Positions 7,236 to 15,391 of a DNA stretch of 64,000 nucleotides are shown here, piece after piece. The notes beneath the pieces are model-generated. The model ran no database searches. It saw only the letters and a list, made by a program, of their open reading frames with translations, and was not told the origin of the DNA. Source of the stretch: Jongsikchunia kroppenstedtii DSM 45133 (lineage in GTDB: Bacteria; Actinomycetota; Actinomycetes; Mycobacteriales; Mycobacteriaceae); NCBI RefSeq assembly GCF_000380485.1, contig NZ_AQYG01000040.1, positions 60,813-124,812 on the forward strand. The letters run 5' to 3'. The position numbers were made by a program, and so were the translations under genes. How positions within the stretch are numbered: the stretch's first letter is position 1; each line of letters opens with the position of its first letter.

Positions 7236-8990
7236 ATGCGTGTCGCACTAGAGCGACGCCTGCCCAGGAAAGCGGGGCCGCGGGTGCGGTGGGAGTGGCT
7301 GAACAGGATCCCGGGGGCTGACCTGTTCGCGTTCATCGGAGGAGACGACGGCTACCCGGCTCGGGACTGGTCGCAGGTCACCATCGAGACGCGGCGCCGG
7401 CTCGCCAAGCGGATCCTCATCATGATCACGATCGGCATCGCCGGCGGTAACGCCGTCGCGGCCATCGAAACCCTGGTGATGATCAAGCTGGCCATGTCGG
7501 GTGGTCGCATCGATTTCCTGACGGCATACAGCAACGACACCATTCCCACGCTGGTCGCGTTGATCGTCGGGATTGCGGTCGGACTTATTCTGGGCCGGCG
7601 AATGATCGTGCAGCAGCTCGACTGGTTCGTCAGCGGCAGGCCTGCCGGTCCGGCTCGGCGGCGGGCGATCGTGATGATGCCGATGTACCAGGTCTACGCC
7701 ACGCTTGGCGCTTGGTGCGCCGGCGTGATCGTCTACGAGGTCACGGCGATGTCGACGGGTGTCTCGTTGGCCGTCATCACGTCGGCGTTCGTGATGGCAG
7801 CGGCCTCGGCATCCTGTATCAACTACCTGGTCGTCGAGCGGGTGGCGCGCCCACTTGCGTCGGCTGCCCTCGAGGGCGCGGTCGTGGTCCGCCCGATTCT
7901 GGGTGTGCGGGAGCGGATGACCGCCATCTGGCTGGTCAGCTGCGCGGTGCCGGTCGCCGGAATCATCACGATCAACATCGGTCGCCTGCTCAACTGGGTG
8001 CCGAAGTCCAGCACCGTGATCGACGTTCCGATCGTCGTTCTCAGCGTGATCTGCGTGGCCGCCGGTATCCGCGCCACCGTGCTGGTGTCCCGGTCGATCA
8101 CCGACCCCCTACACGGCATGCAGCGTGCGATGACGCAGGTGCGCCGCGGCAATACCGACGCTCACCTCGAGGTGTACGACTCCTCCGAGCTCGGCGTCCT
8201 GCAAAAGGGTTTCAACGACATGGTGGCCGGCTTGGCGCAGGGGGCCCAGGTGCGCGATCTGTTCGAGCGCCATGTCGGCGGGGGCGTCGCCGAGCAGGCG
8301 CTGACGCATGGCACCGCTCTCGAGGGCCGCAACTGCTTCGTCGCGGTGCTGTTCGTCGACATTCAGGGGTCGACGCGGCTGGCGGAATCGGCGGCGCCGG
8401 AGGCGGTGGCGCAGACGCTCAACGCCTTCTTCTCCACGGTGGCCGATGTGGTCGATCGATATGACGGCTTCATCAACAAGTTCGAAGGCGACGCTGCGCT
8501 GGTCGTCTTTGGTGCTCCCCGCGAACTGGACAATCCGGCCGCGTCGGCGCTGGCCGCGGCGCGCCATCTGCGCACCGCGCTGGCCGATCTCGAGCCGCTG
8601 AAGTTCGGCATCGGGGTGTCGGCCGGAACGGCGTTCGCCGGCAATATCGGCGCCGAGCGGCGCTACGAGTACACGGTGATCGGCCGGCCGGTCAATGAGT
8701 GCGCACGGTTGTCCGAGGTCGCGAAGTCCGTGCGCGCCAACGTCGTTGCCTCGGGTGCTGCTGTCAAGGCGGCTCCCGACGAGGCCGAGTACTGGCGATC
8801 GATGGGGTCGATGGTGCTGCGCGGCCACAGTTCGCCGACCAAGCTCTTCTATCCCGCCGGGGCCCTCGACCCGGCGATGGGGGACATCGCGACATTCGTC
8901 GGCAGCCTGGTCAAATGGCCGTTCCGGCGGCCGCACGCCGACGCCGGCGACGCCGCGGGTGCCCGCGCGCCGGTCTCCGAAGATCAGTAA
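7236..8990 (+). CDS. Membrane class III adenylate/guanylate cyclase with HAMP domain
   Basis: A 584-residue protein: about six hydrophobic segments between residues 58 and 285, a HAMP-like linker (SRSITDPLHGMQRAM to LQKGFNDMVAGL), and a cyclase domain with metal ligands Asp375 (FVDIQGST) and Asp419 (KFEGD), substrate-specifying Lys415, and transition-state Asn487 and Arg491 (VNECARL). This is the architecture of M. tuberculosis Rv1318c-Rv1320c. The usual IGD before VN is IGR here. TATACT at 7221-7226 gives an almost leaderless start. It makes cAMP (inferred), which is relevant to the CRP-like site before rpfA. Confidence 0.92.
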   Translation: MRVALERRLPRKAGPRVRWEWLNRIPGADLFAFIGGDDGYPARDWSQVTIETRRRLAKRILIMITIGIAGGNAVAAIETLVMIKLAMSGGRIDFLTAYSNDTIPTLVALIVGIAVGLILGRRMIVQQLDWFVSGRPAGPARRRAIVMMPMYQVYATLGAWCAGVIVYEVTAMSTGVSLAVITSAFVMAAASASCINYLVVERVARPLASAALEGAVVVRPILGVRERMTAIWLVSCAVPVAGIITINIGRLLNWVPKSSTVIDVPIVVLSVICVAAGIRATVLVSRSITDPLHGMQRAMTQVRRGNTDAHLEVYDSSELGVLQKGFNDMVAGLAQGAQVRDLFERHVGGGVAEQALTHGTALEGRNCFVAVLFVDIQGSTRLAESAAPEAVAQTLNAFFSTVADVVDRYDGFINKFEGDAALVVFGAPRELDNPAASALAAARHLRTALADLEPLKFGIGVSAGTAFAGNIGAERRYEYTVIGRPVNECARLSEVAKSVRANVVASGAAVKAAPDEAEYWRSMGSMVLRGHSSPTKLFYPAGALDPAMGDIATFVGSLVKWPFRRPHADAGDAAGARAPVSEDQ

Positions 8991-8999
8991 GGTCGAGCC

Positions 9000-9881
9000 A
9001 TGAGTGCATGGTCCTGCGCAGATATCCCTGATCAGGCCGGGCGGACGTTCGTCATCACCGGCGCCAACAGCGGCCTCGGAGCTGAGGCGACGCGCGCGTT
9101 GGTCGGGGCCGGCGCAACGGTGGTGATGGCGTGTCGTGACCTCGCGAAGGCGCAGCAGGTCGCCGACGGCCTGGGAGCCGACAGTGACCGCGTGCGGATC
9201 GGTGCGCTGGATCTCGCCGACCTGTCGTCGGTCCGGGCCTTCGCTGACACCGTAGATTCTGCCGACGTGCTGATCAACAATGCCGGCGTGATGGCGCTGC
9301 CGCTGCGCCGGACCGTCGACGGATTCGAAATGCAGTTCGGCACAAACCATCTCGGTCATTTCGCGCTGACCGGACTGCTCCTGCCGAAGATCTCCGATCG
9401 CGTCGTGACGATGTCGTCGGGGCTGCATCAGCTGGGCAAGATCGATCTGGAGGATCCGGACTACAACTCGCGCAAGTATCAGCGGTGGCCGGCGTACGGG
9501 CAGTCGAAGCTGGCGAATCTGCTGTTCGGCTACGAGCTCGCCCGGCGTTTGGAGTCGTCCGGATCGTCGGTCAAATCGATCGTCGCCCACCCGGGTTACG
9601 CCGACACCGGCCTGCAGTCGCATACCGAATCGGTGTGGGACAGGCTGATGGTCATCGGTGATCTGATGGCGCAGAGCGCCGCGGACGGGGCCTTGCCCGG
9701 GTTGTATGCCGCTACGTCGTCCGAGGCGCGGAGCGGAAAGTTCTACGGCCCCACCAAGTTCGGCGGAATGCGCGGCGCGCCGGGGCCGGCGAAGTCGAAT
9801 CGACGCTCACACGATGAGCGCACGGCGGCGGGCCTGTGGGCGCTGTCCGAACAGCTCACCGGCGTGCAATACGCCTTCTGA
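9000..9881 (+). CDS. SDR oxidoreductase (retinol-dehydrogenase-like), first of a tandem pair
   Basis: A 293-residue SDR with TGANSGLG at residues 20-27, NNAG (LINNAGVM), active-site segment SSGLHQLG and YGQSK (Y..SK) catalytic pair. The DGFEMQFGTNHLGHF block is typical of the WW-oxidoreductase/retinol-dehydrogenase-like group common in mycobacteria. AAGG in TCAGTAAGGTCGAGCC precedes ATG 9000. It follows the cyclase by 9 bp and is strongly similar to the next gene, so the two arose by tandem duplication. Confidence 0.88.
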   Translation: MSAWSCADIPDQAGRTFVITGANSGLGAEATRALVGAGATVVMACRDLAKAQQVADGLGADSDRVRIGALDLADLSSVRAFADTVDSADVLINNAGVMALPLRRTVDGFEMQFGTNHLGHFALTGLLLPKISDRVVTMSSGLHQLGKIDLEDPDYNSRKYQRWPAYGQSKLANLLFGYELARRLESSGSSVKSIVAHPGYADTGLQSHTESVWDRLMVIGDLMAQSAADGALPGLYAATSSEARSGKFYGPTKFGGMRGAPGPAKSNRRSHDERTAAGLWALSEQLTGVQYAF

Positions 9882-9939
9882 CATCGTCCTTGTGACGGTC
9901 GGCATTCTGAGCACGAGACCTTCGAACGGGAGTATGGAC

Positions 9940-10833
9940 ATGGCGTGGAGCCCGAAGGACATTCCGGATCTGACGGGCCGGAGATTCATTGTCACCGGGG
10001 CCAACGGCGGCCTCGGCGAGATCAGCACCCGCGAGCTGGCGGCGCATGGCGCGTCGGTCGTGATGGCCTGCCGCAACGTCGAGAAGGCGCAGCGGATCGC
10101 TGACGAGATCAACGGTGCGGGCACTGCCGGGGATGTTAGTGTCGCCCGCCTCGATCTCGCCGATCTACGGTCGGTGCGTGAATTCACCTCGGAGCAGGAC
10201 GAATTCGACGTGCTGATCAACAATGCCGGCCTGATGAACCTGCCGATGCGACGGACCGTCGACGGCTTCGAGATGCAGTTCGGTGTCAACCACCTCGGGC
10301 ATTTCGTGCTGACCGCGCAGCTGTGGAGCAAACTGCAGGATCGCGTGGTGACGCTGGCGAGCATCGCCCACAAGCAGACCCCGAAGCTCTGGGTCGGCGA
10401 CCTGAACTACGAAAGCCGCCGCTATCAGCGGAATCTCGCCTACGCGCAGTCGAAGCTGTCCAACCTGATGTTCGCTCGGGAGCTGCAGCGTCGCCTCGAT
10501 GAGTCCGGCTCGACGAAGAAGTCGTTCGCGGTGCATCCCGGGGTCTCGGGTACCGACCTGTTCGCCGGTACCGAGCTGTCGTTGGTCGACCGGGTCGGCA
10601 AGCAGGGCGCCAAGCTGGTCGGGCATGCGCCGAAGTACGCCGCCAGGTCGACGCTGTATGCGGCGACGGTGCCGGACGCTGATCCGCATACCTACTGGGG
10701 CCCAACGGGAATCGGCCAGATGCGCGGACCGGTCGGGGCGTCCGCGTCCAACAAGCTGTCGCAGAATCAGGCGCTGTGGGAGCGGCTGTGGGACGAGTCG
10801 GAGCGGATGACGGGCGTCAACTTCGTTCCCTGA
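9940..10833 (+). CDS. SDR oxidoreductase, second of a tandem pair
   Basis: A 297-residue SDR with TGANGGLG, LINNAGLMNLPMRRTVDGFE, and YAQSKLSN catalytic segment; large blocks are identical or near-identical to the gene at 9000. I choose ATG 9940 because GGGAG is 7 nt upstream; an ATG at 9934 is too close to it. It converges on alkB with a 10-bp gap. Substrate unknown. Confidence 0.88.
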   Translation: MAWSPKDIPDLTGRRFIVTGANGGLGEISTRELAAHGASVVMACRNVEKAQRIADEINGAGTAGDVSVARLDLADLRSVREFTSEQDEFDVLINNAGLMNLPMRRTVDGFEMQFGVNHLGHFVLTAQLWSKLQDRVVTLASIAHKQTPKLWVGDLNYESRRYQRNLAYAQSKLSNLMFARELQRRLDESGSTKKSFAVHPGVSGTDLFAGTELSLVDRVGKQGAKLVGHAPKYAARSTLYAATVPDADPHTYWGPTGIGQMRGPVGASASNKLSQNQALWERLWDESERMTGVNFVP

Positions 10834-10843
10834 GTTCCCGGCT

Positions 10844-11482
10844 TCACCACACCCCGAGCGGCCGGAACTGGACGCTCACCCGTGGGCCGACGCCGGAGGT
10901 CTTCGGCACCGCGTGCTCCCAGGTGCGTTGGCAGCTGCCGCCCATCACCAGCAGATCGCCATGTCCCAGAACGAATTTCAGCGACGATCCGCCGCCGCGG
11001 GGACGCAGCAGCAGTGGCCGGGGAGCGCCCAGGGACAGGATCGCGACCATTGTGTCCTGGGTCCTGCCGCGACCGATGGTGTCGCCATGCCACGCGACGC
11101 TGTCGGCGCCGTCGCGGTAGTAGCAGCAGCCGGCGGTGGCGAAACCCTCGGGGAGCTCGGCGCGGTAGTGCGCGGTGAGACCGTCTCGGGCAGTGTCCAG
11201 CAAGGGATGTGGCAGCGCCGCAGTCTCGTCGTAGGTGCAGACGAGGCGGGGGACGGGCAGCATGCGGTCGTACATCTGACGCTTCTCAGCGCGCCAGGGA
11301 ACGTCGTCGATGAGCGTCGCCAGGAGTTCGTCGGCGCCGCCGATCCAGCCGGGGCGTAGATCCACCCACGCGCCGTTGGTCAGCCCTCGCCGCCGCATCG
11401 CGTTTCCGCCGAGCGGGTTGACACAGGCTTCGCCGCCCACTTCCTCGAAGAGGGTTGCCTGCCAGGATGATCGGGCGTCCAT
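10844..11482 (-). CDS. alkB: AlkB-like 2-oxoglutarate/Fe(II) dioxygenase
   Basis: A 212-residue AlkB-family protein. The iron ligands are visible as WHGDTIGRG (His-x-Asp) and WEHAVPKT (distal His), and the 2-oxoglutarate-binding arginines as PRVSVQFRPL near the C terminus. AlkB enzymes remove alkyl lesions from DNA bases by oxidative demethylation. The ATG at 11482 has no Shine-Dalgarno, but the stop codon of a 34-codon ORF ends 2 nt upstream, so translation is probably coupled. An SOS-box-like palindrome lies about 100 bp upstream. Confidence 0.88.
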   Translation of the reverse strand: MDARSSWQATLFEEVGGEACVNPLGGNAMRRRGLTNGAWVDLRPGWIGGADELLATLIDDVPWRAEKRQMYDRMLPVPRLVCTYDETAALPHPLLDTARDGLTAHYRAELPEGFATAGCCYYRDGADSVAWHGDTIGRGRTQDTMVAILSLGAPRPLLLRPRGGGSSLKFVLGHGDLLVMGGSCQRTWEHAVPKTSGVGPRVSVQFRPLGVW

Positions 11483-11484
11483 GA

Positions 11485-11589
11485 TCAGCGGAGTGGCGGC
11501 GGATCGGCGCAGCCTGCCGGCAGTCCGGGCAGGAGGTCGACGGTCATCATCCTCGCCTGGTGGCTCTGCCAATCGATCGCATCGAACAT
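11485..11589 (-). CDS. Short leaderless ORF upstream of alkB
   Basis: A 34-codon ORF (MFDAIDWQSH...PPPLR). A perfect -10 hexamer TATAGT lies at 11602-11597, 7 nt before its ATG, the same geometry as other leaderless genes in this window. Its TGA is 2 nt before the alkB ATG, so ribosomes finishing here could restart on alkB. The start codon lies inside the SOS-box-like palindrome. The peptide has no homology I recognise. It may be a coupling leader peptide rather than a functional protein; codon content alone does not prove translation. Confidence 0.4.
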   Translation of the reverse strand: MFDAIDWQSHQARMMTVDLLPGLPAGCADPPPLR

Positions 11590-11597
11590 ATATTCGA
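11582..11597. promoter_or_regulatory. SOS (LexA) box-like palindrome at the alkB promoter
   Basis: TCGAACATATATTCGA matches the mycobacterial SOS box TCGAAC-N4-GTTCGA at 11 of 12 fixed positions (ATTCGA for GTTCGA). It touches the -10 hexamer TATAGT and covers the predicted transcription start of the alkB unit, a position where LexA would block initiation. Confidence 0.6.
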
Positions 11598-11707
11598 CTA
11601 TACAGCCTTCTGCTGCGTCTGACTTCGCGACCTGACCGGTATCTGCTCGGCCATGACGTCGTTCCGGAGAGTCGGCCGAGGTACTGGTCGCGCAGCCGTG
11701 ATGCAAA

Positions 11708-11722
11708 CGACAATCATTGTCG
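11708..11722. promoter_or_regulatory. Zur-like palindrome 1 upstream of metal cluster
   Basis: CGACAATCATTGTCG is a perfect inverted repeat around a single central base. It resembles Fur-superfamily operators (GAnAATnATTnTC). It lies 118 bp before the substrate-binding-protein gene. The local cluster encodes a Fur-family regulator. Confidence 0.5.
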
Positions 11723-11760
11723 ACAAGGGCGTGGCGATGGGCTACGGTAAGTCCAATCGT

Positions 11761-11781
11761 TAATGACAACCATTTCCATTA
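11761..11781. promoter_or_regulatory. Zur-like palindrome 2 upstream of metal cluster
   Basis: TAATGACAACCATTTCCATTA fits the pattern TAATGnnAAnnnTTnnCATTA, a 21-bp imperfect palindrome similar to actinobacterial Zur boxes. It ends 58 bp before the first gene of the cluster. Two operators in tandem would allow graded repression. Confidence 0.5.
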
Positions 11782-11839
11782 AACCTGGCGGTCGCGACCC
11801 TGTGCGCGACCGTCAAGATCCGAAAGATGAAGGTTAGCA

Positions 11840-12766
11840 ATGAAACTCGGCAAATCCATCGCAGCCGCGGTGCTGGTGGCGGGCGTCGCGTGCGCGACCA
11901 GCACGGCATGCAGTAGCTCGAGCAACGACTCCGCCGATTCCGGGGGCAAGCTGAACGTCGTCGCGACCATCAATGCCTGGGGCAGCATCGCCAGTCAGCT
12001 CGGCGGCGACAAGATCCACGAGACGTCCATCATCACCAACCCCGACACGGATCCGCACGACTACGAACCCACACCTGCCGACGGGCGTGCGGTGGCCAAG
12101 GCTCAGGTGGTGATCGCCAACGGCATCGGATACGACTCGTGGGCGCAGAAGCTCCTGGCCGCAAATCCCGCCAGCGGACGCACCGAACTCAACGTCGGCA
12201 ACACGCTGGGCATCCCGGACGACGGCAATCCGCACCAGTGGTATTCGCCGGACTCGGTGCTCAAGACGGTCAACAACATCACCGACAGCTACAAGAAGGC
12301 CGACCCCGCGGACGCGGCATATTTCGATACCCAGCGCGACAACTTCGTGGGAACCGCGCTGGCGAAGTACAACGCACTCATCGCCGACATCAAGGCGAAA
12401 TTCAGCCAGACCCCGGTGGGCGCCAGCGAGTCGATCTTCGCCCCCTTGGCGCAGGCGCTCGGCCTCGATCTGGTGACTCCGCCGACATTCCTGAAGGCGA
12501 TCAGCGAGGGCACCGACCCCTCGCCCGCCGACAAGTCGACCATCGACCAGCAGATCGCCGATCGAAAGATCAAGGTCTACGTGTACAACTCGCAGAACAG
12601 CACCCCCGACGTTCAGGCGCAGGTGGATGCAGCGAAGGCACACAACATCCCGGTGGCGACCGTGACCGAGACCCTCGCGCCGGAGGGTGCGACGTTCCAG
12701 GATTGGCAGAGCAACCAGCTGCAGTCGCTCGAGAATGCGTTGAGTACGGCGTCGGGACAACGATGA
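11840..12766 (+). CDS. Zn/Mn ABC transporter substrate-binding lipoprotein
   Basis: A 308-residue TroA/ZnuA-family protein with a lipoprotein signal ending STAC-SSSS (Cys24). Likely metal ligands are His73 (DPHDYEP), His132 (NPHQWYSP) and Glu197 (GASESIF), the third being Glu as in PsaA/MntC rather than the His of classic ZnuA; the fourth ligand cannot be read safely (an Asn occupies the usual Asp region). AAGG precedes the ATG. It heads a tightly overlapping operon. It captures zinc or manganese outside the membrane; which metal is not decidable from sequence. Confidence 0.88.
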   Translation: MKLGKSIAAAVLVAGVACATSTACSSSSNDSADSGGKLNVVATINAWGSIASQLGGDKIHETSIITNPDTDPHDYEPTPADGRAVAKAQVVIANGIGYDSWAQKLLAANPASGRTELNVGNTLGIPDDGNPHQWYSPDSVLKTVNNITDSYKKADPADAAYFDTQRDNFVGTALAKYNALIADIKAKFSQTPVGASESIFAPLAQALGLDLVTPPTFLKAISEGTDPSPADKSTIDQQIADRKIKVYVYNSQNSTPDVQAQVDAAKAHNIPVATVTETLAPEGATFQDWQSNQLQSLENALSTASGQR

Positions 12767-13626
12767 CCGCCGTCGACGGTGGGGCGCGCGCGGCCAGCGC
12801 CCCACCCGAGGCTCACGAACCAGCCGTCAGTTTCAGGCAGGTGACGGTCTCCCGTGGGGATCGAGTGATCTGGGCCGACGCAGACCTTGCGGTGCTACCC
12901 GGACAGTTCGTCGCCATCGCGGGCCCGAACGGGGCAGGGAAATCGACACTGCTCTCGGCCGTCCTCGGCCAGGTCCGTCACCGGGGTGTTGTGGAAGTTC
13001 TCGGCGGCAGTCCGCGGTCGGCCGCCGACCAGATCGGCTACTTGCCGCAACGACGTAATTTCGCTGGGGGAGTAAGGATCCGGGGCGTCGACATCGTGCG
13101 CCTGGGGCTCGACGGGCACCGCTGGGGCGTCCCGCTGCCGTTGCCGCGCCGGTTGCGCTCCGGCACGGCTGATCCGGATCGTCGCGTCGCGGACATCGTG
13201 GCCGAGGTGGGGGCGCAGGACTATGCGCATAGGCCGATCGGGCATTGTTCGGGCGGCGAGCAGCAGCGACTGCTCATCGCGCAGGCGCTTGTTCGCAGCC
13301 CGCGGCTGCTGCTCCTGGACGAACCGCTGGACAGCCTCGACATGCCCAGTCAGGCGGCTATCAGCGCACTGCTCCGGGACATCTGCAAGCGACACGACAT
13401 CACCGTCATGATCGTCGTCCACGACATCAACCCCGTGCTCGCGAACCTGGATCAGATCATCTGCGTCTCCAGCGGCAAGGTGTTCTCGGGCAGTCCCGAC
13501 GAACTGCTCACATCCGAGCGACTGACCGCGATCTACGGGGTACCCATATCCGTGGTCGACGACGGACGCGGGGGCAAATTCGTTGTGGGACACGAAATGA
13601 CGCCTCATCACCAGCGGGCGCTCTGA
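12763..13626 (+). CDS. Zn/Mn ABC transporter ATP-binding protein
   Basis: A 287-residue ABC ATPase: Walker A GPNGAGKST, signature CSGGEQQRLLIAQAL, Walker B LLLLDEPLDSLD and H-loop VVHD. The start ATG at 12763 overlaps the previous stop (ATGA), and the next gene starts in its own stop, so translation is coupled throughout. It energises uptake through the two permeases that follow. Confidence 0.92.
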   Translation: MTAVDGGARAASAPPEAHEPAVSFRQVTVSRGDRVIWADADLAVLPGQFVAIAGPNGAGKSTLLSAVLGQVRHRGVVEVLGGSPRSAADQIGYLPQRRNFAGGVRIRGVDIVRLGLDGHRWGVPLPLPRRLRSGTADPDRRVADIVAEVGAQDYAHRPIGHCSGGEQQRLLIAQALVRSPRLLLLDEPLDSLDMPSQAAISALLRDICKRHDITVMIVVHDINPVLANLDQIICVSSGKVFSGSPDELLTSERLTAIYGVPISVVDDGRGGKFVVGHEMTPHHQRAL

Positions 13627-14519
13627 TGGATCCCCATCTCACCTGGAACCTCGTGACCGATGTCCGGCAGATGCTGGAGTATCAATTCATGGTCAACGCG
13701 CTGCAGGCGGGAACGATCGTGGCCGTGGTCGCCGGCGCCGTCGGCTGGTTCATGGTCCTGCGCCGCGAGAGTTTCGCCGGCCACACCCTCGCGCTGATCG
13801 GCTTCTCGGGAGCGGCCGCTGCCACGTGGCTGGCGATCCCGGTGAACTTCGGCTACTTCGGGGCATGTATCGCCGCGGCGGTCGTCATCGGGTGGCTCAC
13901 CGTCGGCAAGGGTGGGAATTCGACGGAGAAGTCTGCCGTCATCGGAATCGTGCAGGCCTACGCGCTCGCTGCCGGGATGCTGTTCATCGGTCTGTACAAG
14001 GGCTTTTCGTCCGGCCTCACAAGCATGCTCTTCGGAACCATTGCAGGAGTGAGCCGTTCACAGGTCGAGACGCTGGCCGTTGCCGCCGTCGTATGTCTGG
14101 TGGGCCTGGTCGCCCTGGGCCGGCCGCTGCTGTGGACGTCATTCGATCCGCTGACCGCGGCCGCCCGCGGAGTTCCGGCCGTGGCGGTGGGGATCGCCTT
14201 TCTGGTGCTGCTCGGAGTCGCGTCGGCAGGCACGAGTCAGGTGACCGGCAGTCTCCTCGTGTTCGCCCTTCTTGTCGCTCCACCCGCAGCGGCACAACGT
14301 CTTACGGCCAACCCCGTACGGAGTCTGGTGCTGTCGGTGGTGATCGCGCTCGCGGTCACCTGGCTGGGGATGACATTCGCCTTCTATACCACCTACCCGA
14401 TCGGGTTCTGGGTGGCGAGCTTCGGTTACGGCGCGTACCTGTGCGGTATCGGGGCCGGTTCCTACCTGGAACGCCGGAGCAGGCAGCCCGTCCGCACCCC
14501 GGAGCCGGTGGCCGGCTGA
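13626..14519 (+). CDS. Zn/Mn ABC transporter permease 1
   Basis: A 297-residue ABC-3 family (ZnuB/TroC) permease with about eight hydrophobic segments; the RRESFAGHTLALIGFSGAAAA segment near the N terminus is the family signature. ATG 13626 shares its A with the preceding TGA. The C terminus (RRSRQPVRTPEPVAG) is basic and cytoplasmic. It pairs with the second permease to form a heterodimeric channel, or each forms a homodimer. Confidence 0.92.
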   Translation: MDPHLTWNLVTDVRQMLEYQFMVNALQAGTIVAVVAGAVGWFMVLRRESFAGHTLALIGFSGAAAATWLAIPVNFGYFGACIAAAVVIGWLTVGKGGNSTEKSAVIGIVQAYALAAGMLFIGLYKGFSSGLTSMLFGTIAGVSRSQVETLAVAAVVCLVGLVALGRPLLWTSFDPLTAAARGVPAVAVGIAFLVLLGVASAGTSQVTGSLLVFALLVAPPAAAQRLTANPVRSLVLSVVIALAVTWLGMTFAFYTTYPIGFWVASFGYGAYLCGIGAGSYLERRSRQPVRTPEPVAG

Positions 14520-15391
14520 TGGACATGTTCGATCATGCCTTCGTAGTCCACGCGCTGGTCGCCGGCAGCGTGATCGCCGTGTTGTGCGGTCTCGTCGGCT
14601 ACCTGCTCCTGCAGCGCGGCGAGATCTTCGCCGGCGACGCGCTGGGTCACGTGGCGTACACCGGCGCGATGGCGGCGCTGGCGTTGGGTGTCGCCGCCCA
14701 GCTCGGCCTGTATGTTGCGGTGGTCGTCGCCGGGGCGATACTGGCGCTCACCACCTTTCGGCCCGGCGCGACGACCGGGGGACAGAGCGACGACGCCGAC
14801 ACCGTGATCGGCGCATTCTTCGCCTGGATGATGGGTCTCGGCGCGCTTCTCCTCACCGTGTACACGACGCACCGTAGCGCGGCGCACGGCAATGCGAACG
14901 TCAGCGTGTTGTTCGGCAGCATCTTCGGGATCAGCGCGACCGCGGTGCTGTACGCGGTGGTGATATCCGGGATCGCCGTCGCTGCCGTTCTCGTGATCGC
15001 CCGACCGTTGCTGTTCTCCACGATCGATCCGGCCGTGGCGCGCGCACGCGGTGTGCCGGTCGTCGTCCTCGCCGTCGTGTTCCTTGCTTTGACGGGCATC
15101 GCCGTGGCGGAGGGATCGCAACTCGTCGGGTCGATCGTCGTACTCGGCCTGCTGTCCGCCCCGGCGGCGTCGGCGGCCCGGATCACGGCGCATCCCTGGC
15201 GCGCAATCGCATTGTCGGCGGCTCTGGCGGTCGTGTCCGTGTGGGGCGGCGTCATCGCCGCTTACCAGTTCCCCAAGGCGCCGGTGAGTTTCACCATCAT
15301 GACGGTGGCCGTATCCATATACGTGGTCACTCTTGTCGCCGGACGGTCGGCTGCGGCATTCCGCCGCGCTCCGCGGGGTGCCGGCGCCTGA
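14519..15391 (+). CDS. Zn/Mn ABC transporter permease 2
   Basis: A 290-residue ABC-3 permease, similar in layout to permease 1 (LLQRGEIFAGDALGHVAYTGAMAA signature; LSAPAASAARIT near the end). The loop GATTGGQSDDADTV is distinct from permease 1. ATG 14519 overlaps the previous stop. Its own stop TGA overlaps the CTG proposed as start of the Fur-family gene. Confidence 0.92.
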   Translation: MDMFDHAFVVHALVAGSVIAVLCGLVGYLLLQRGEIFAGDALGHVAYTGAMAALALGVAAQLGLYVAVVVAGAILALTTFRPGATTGGQSDDADTVIGAFFAWMMGLGALLLTVYTTHRSAAHGNANVSVLFGSIFGISATAVLYAVVISGIAVAAVLVIARPLLFSTIDPAVARARGVPVVVLAVVFLALTGIAVAEGSQLVGSIVVLGLLSAPAASAARITAHPWRAIALSAALAVVSVWGGVIAAYQFPKAPVSFTIMTVAVSIYVVTLVAGRSAAAFRRAPRGAGA

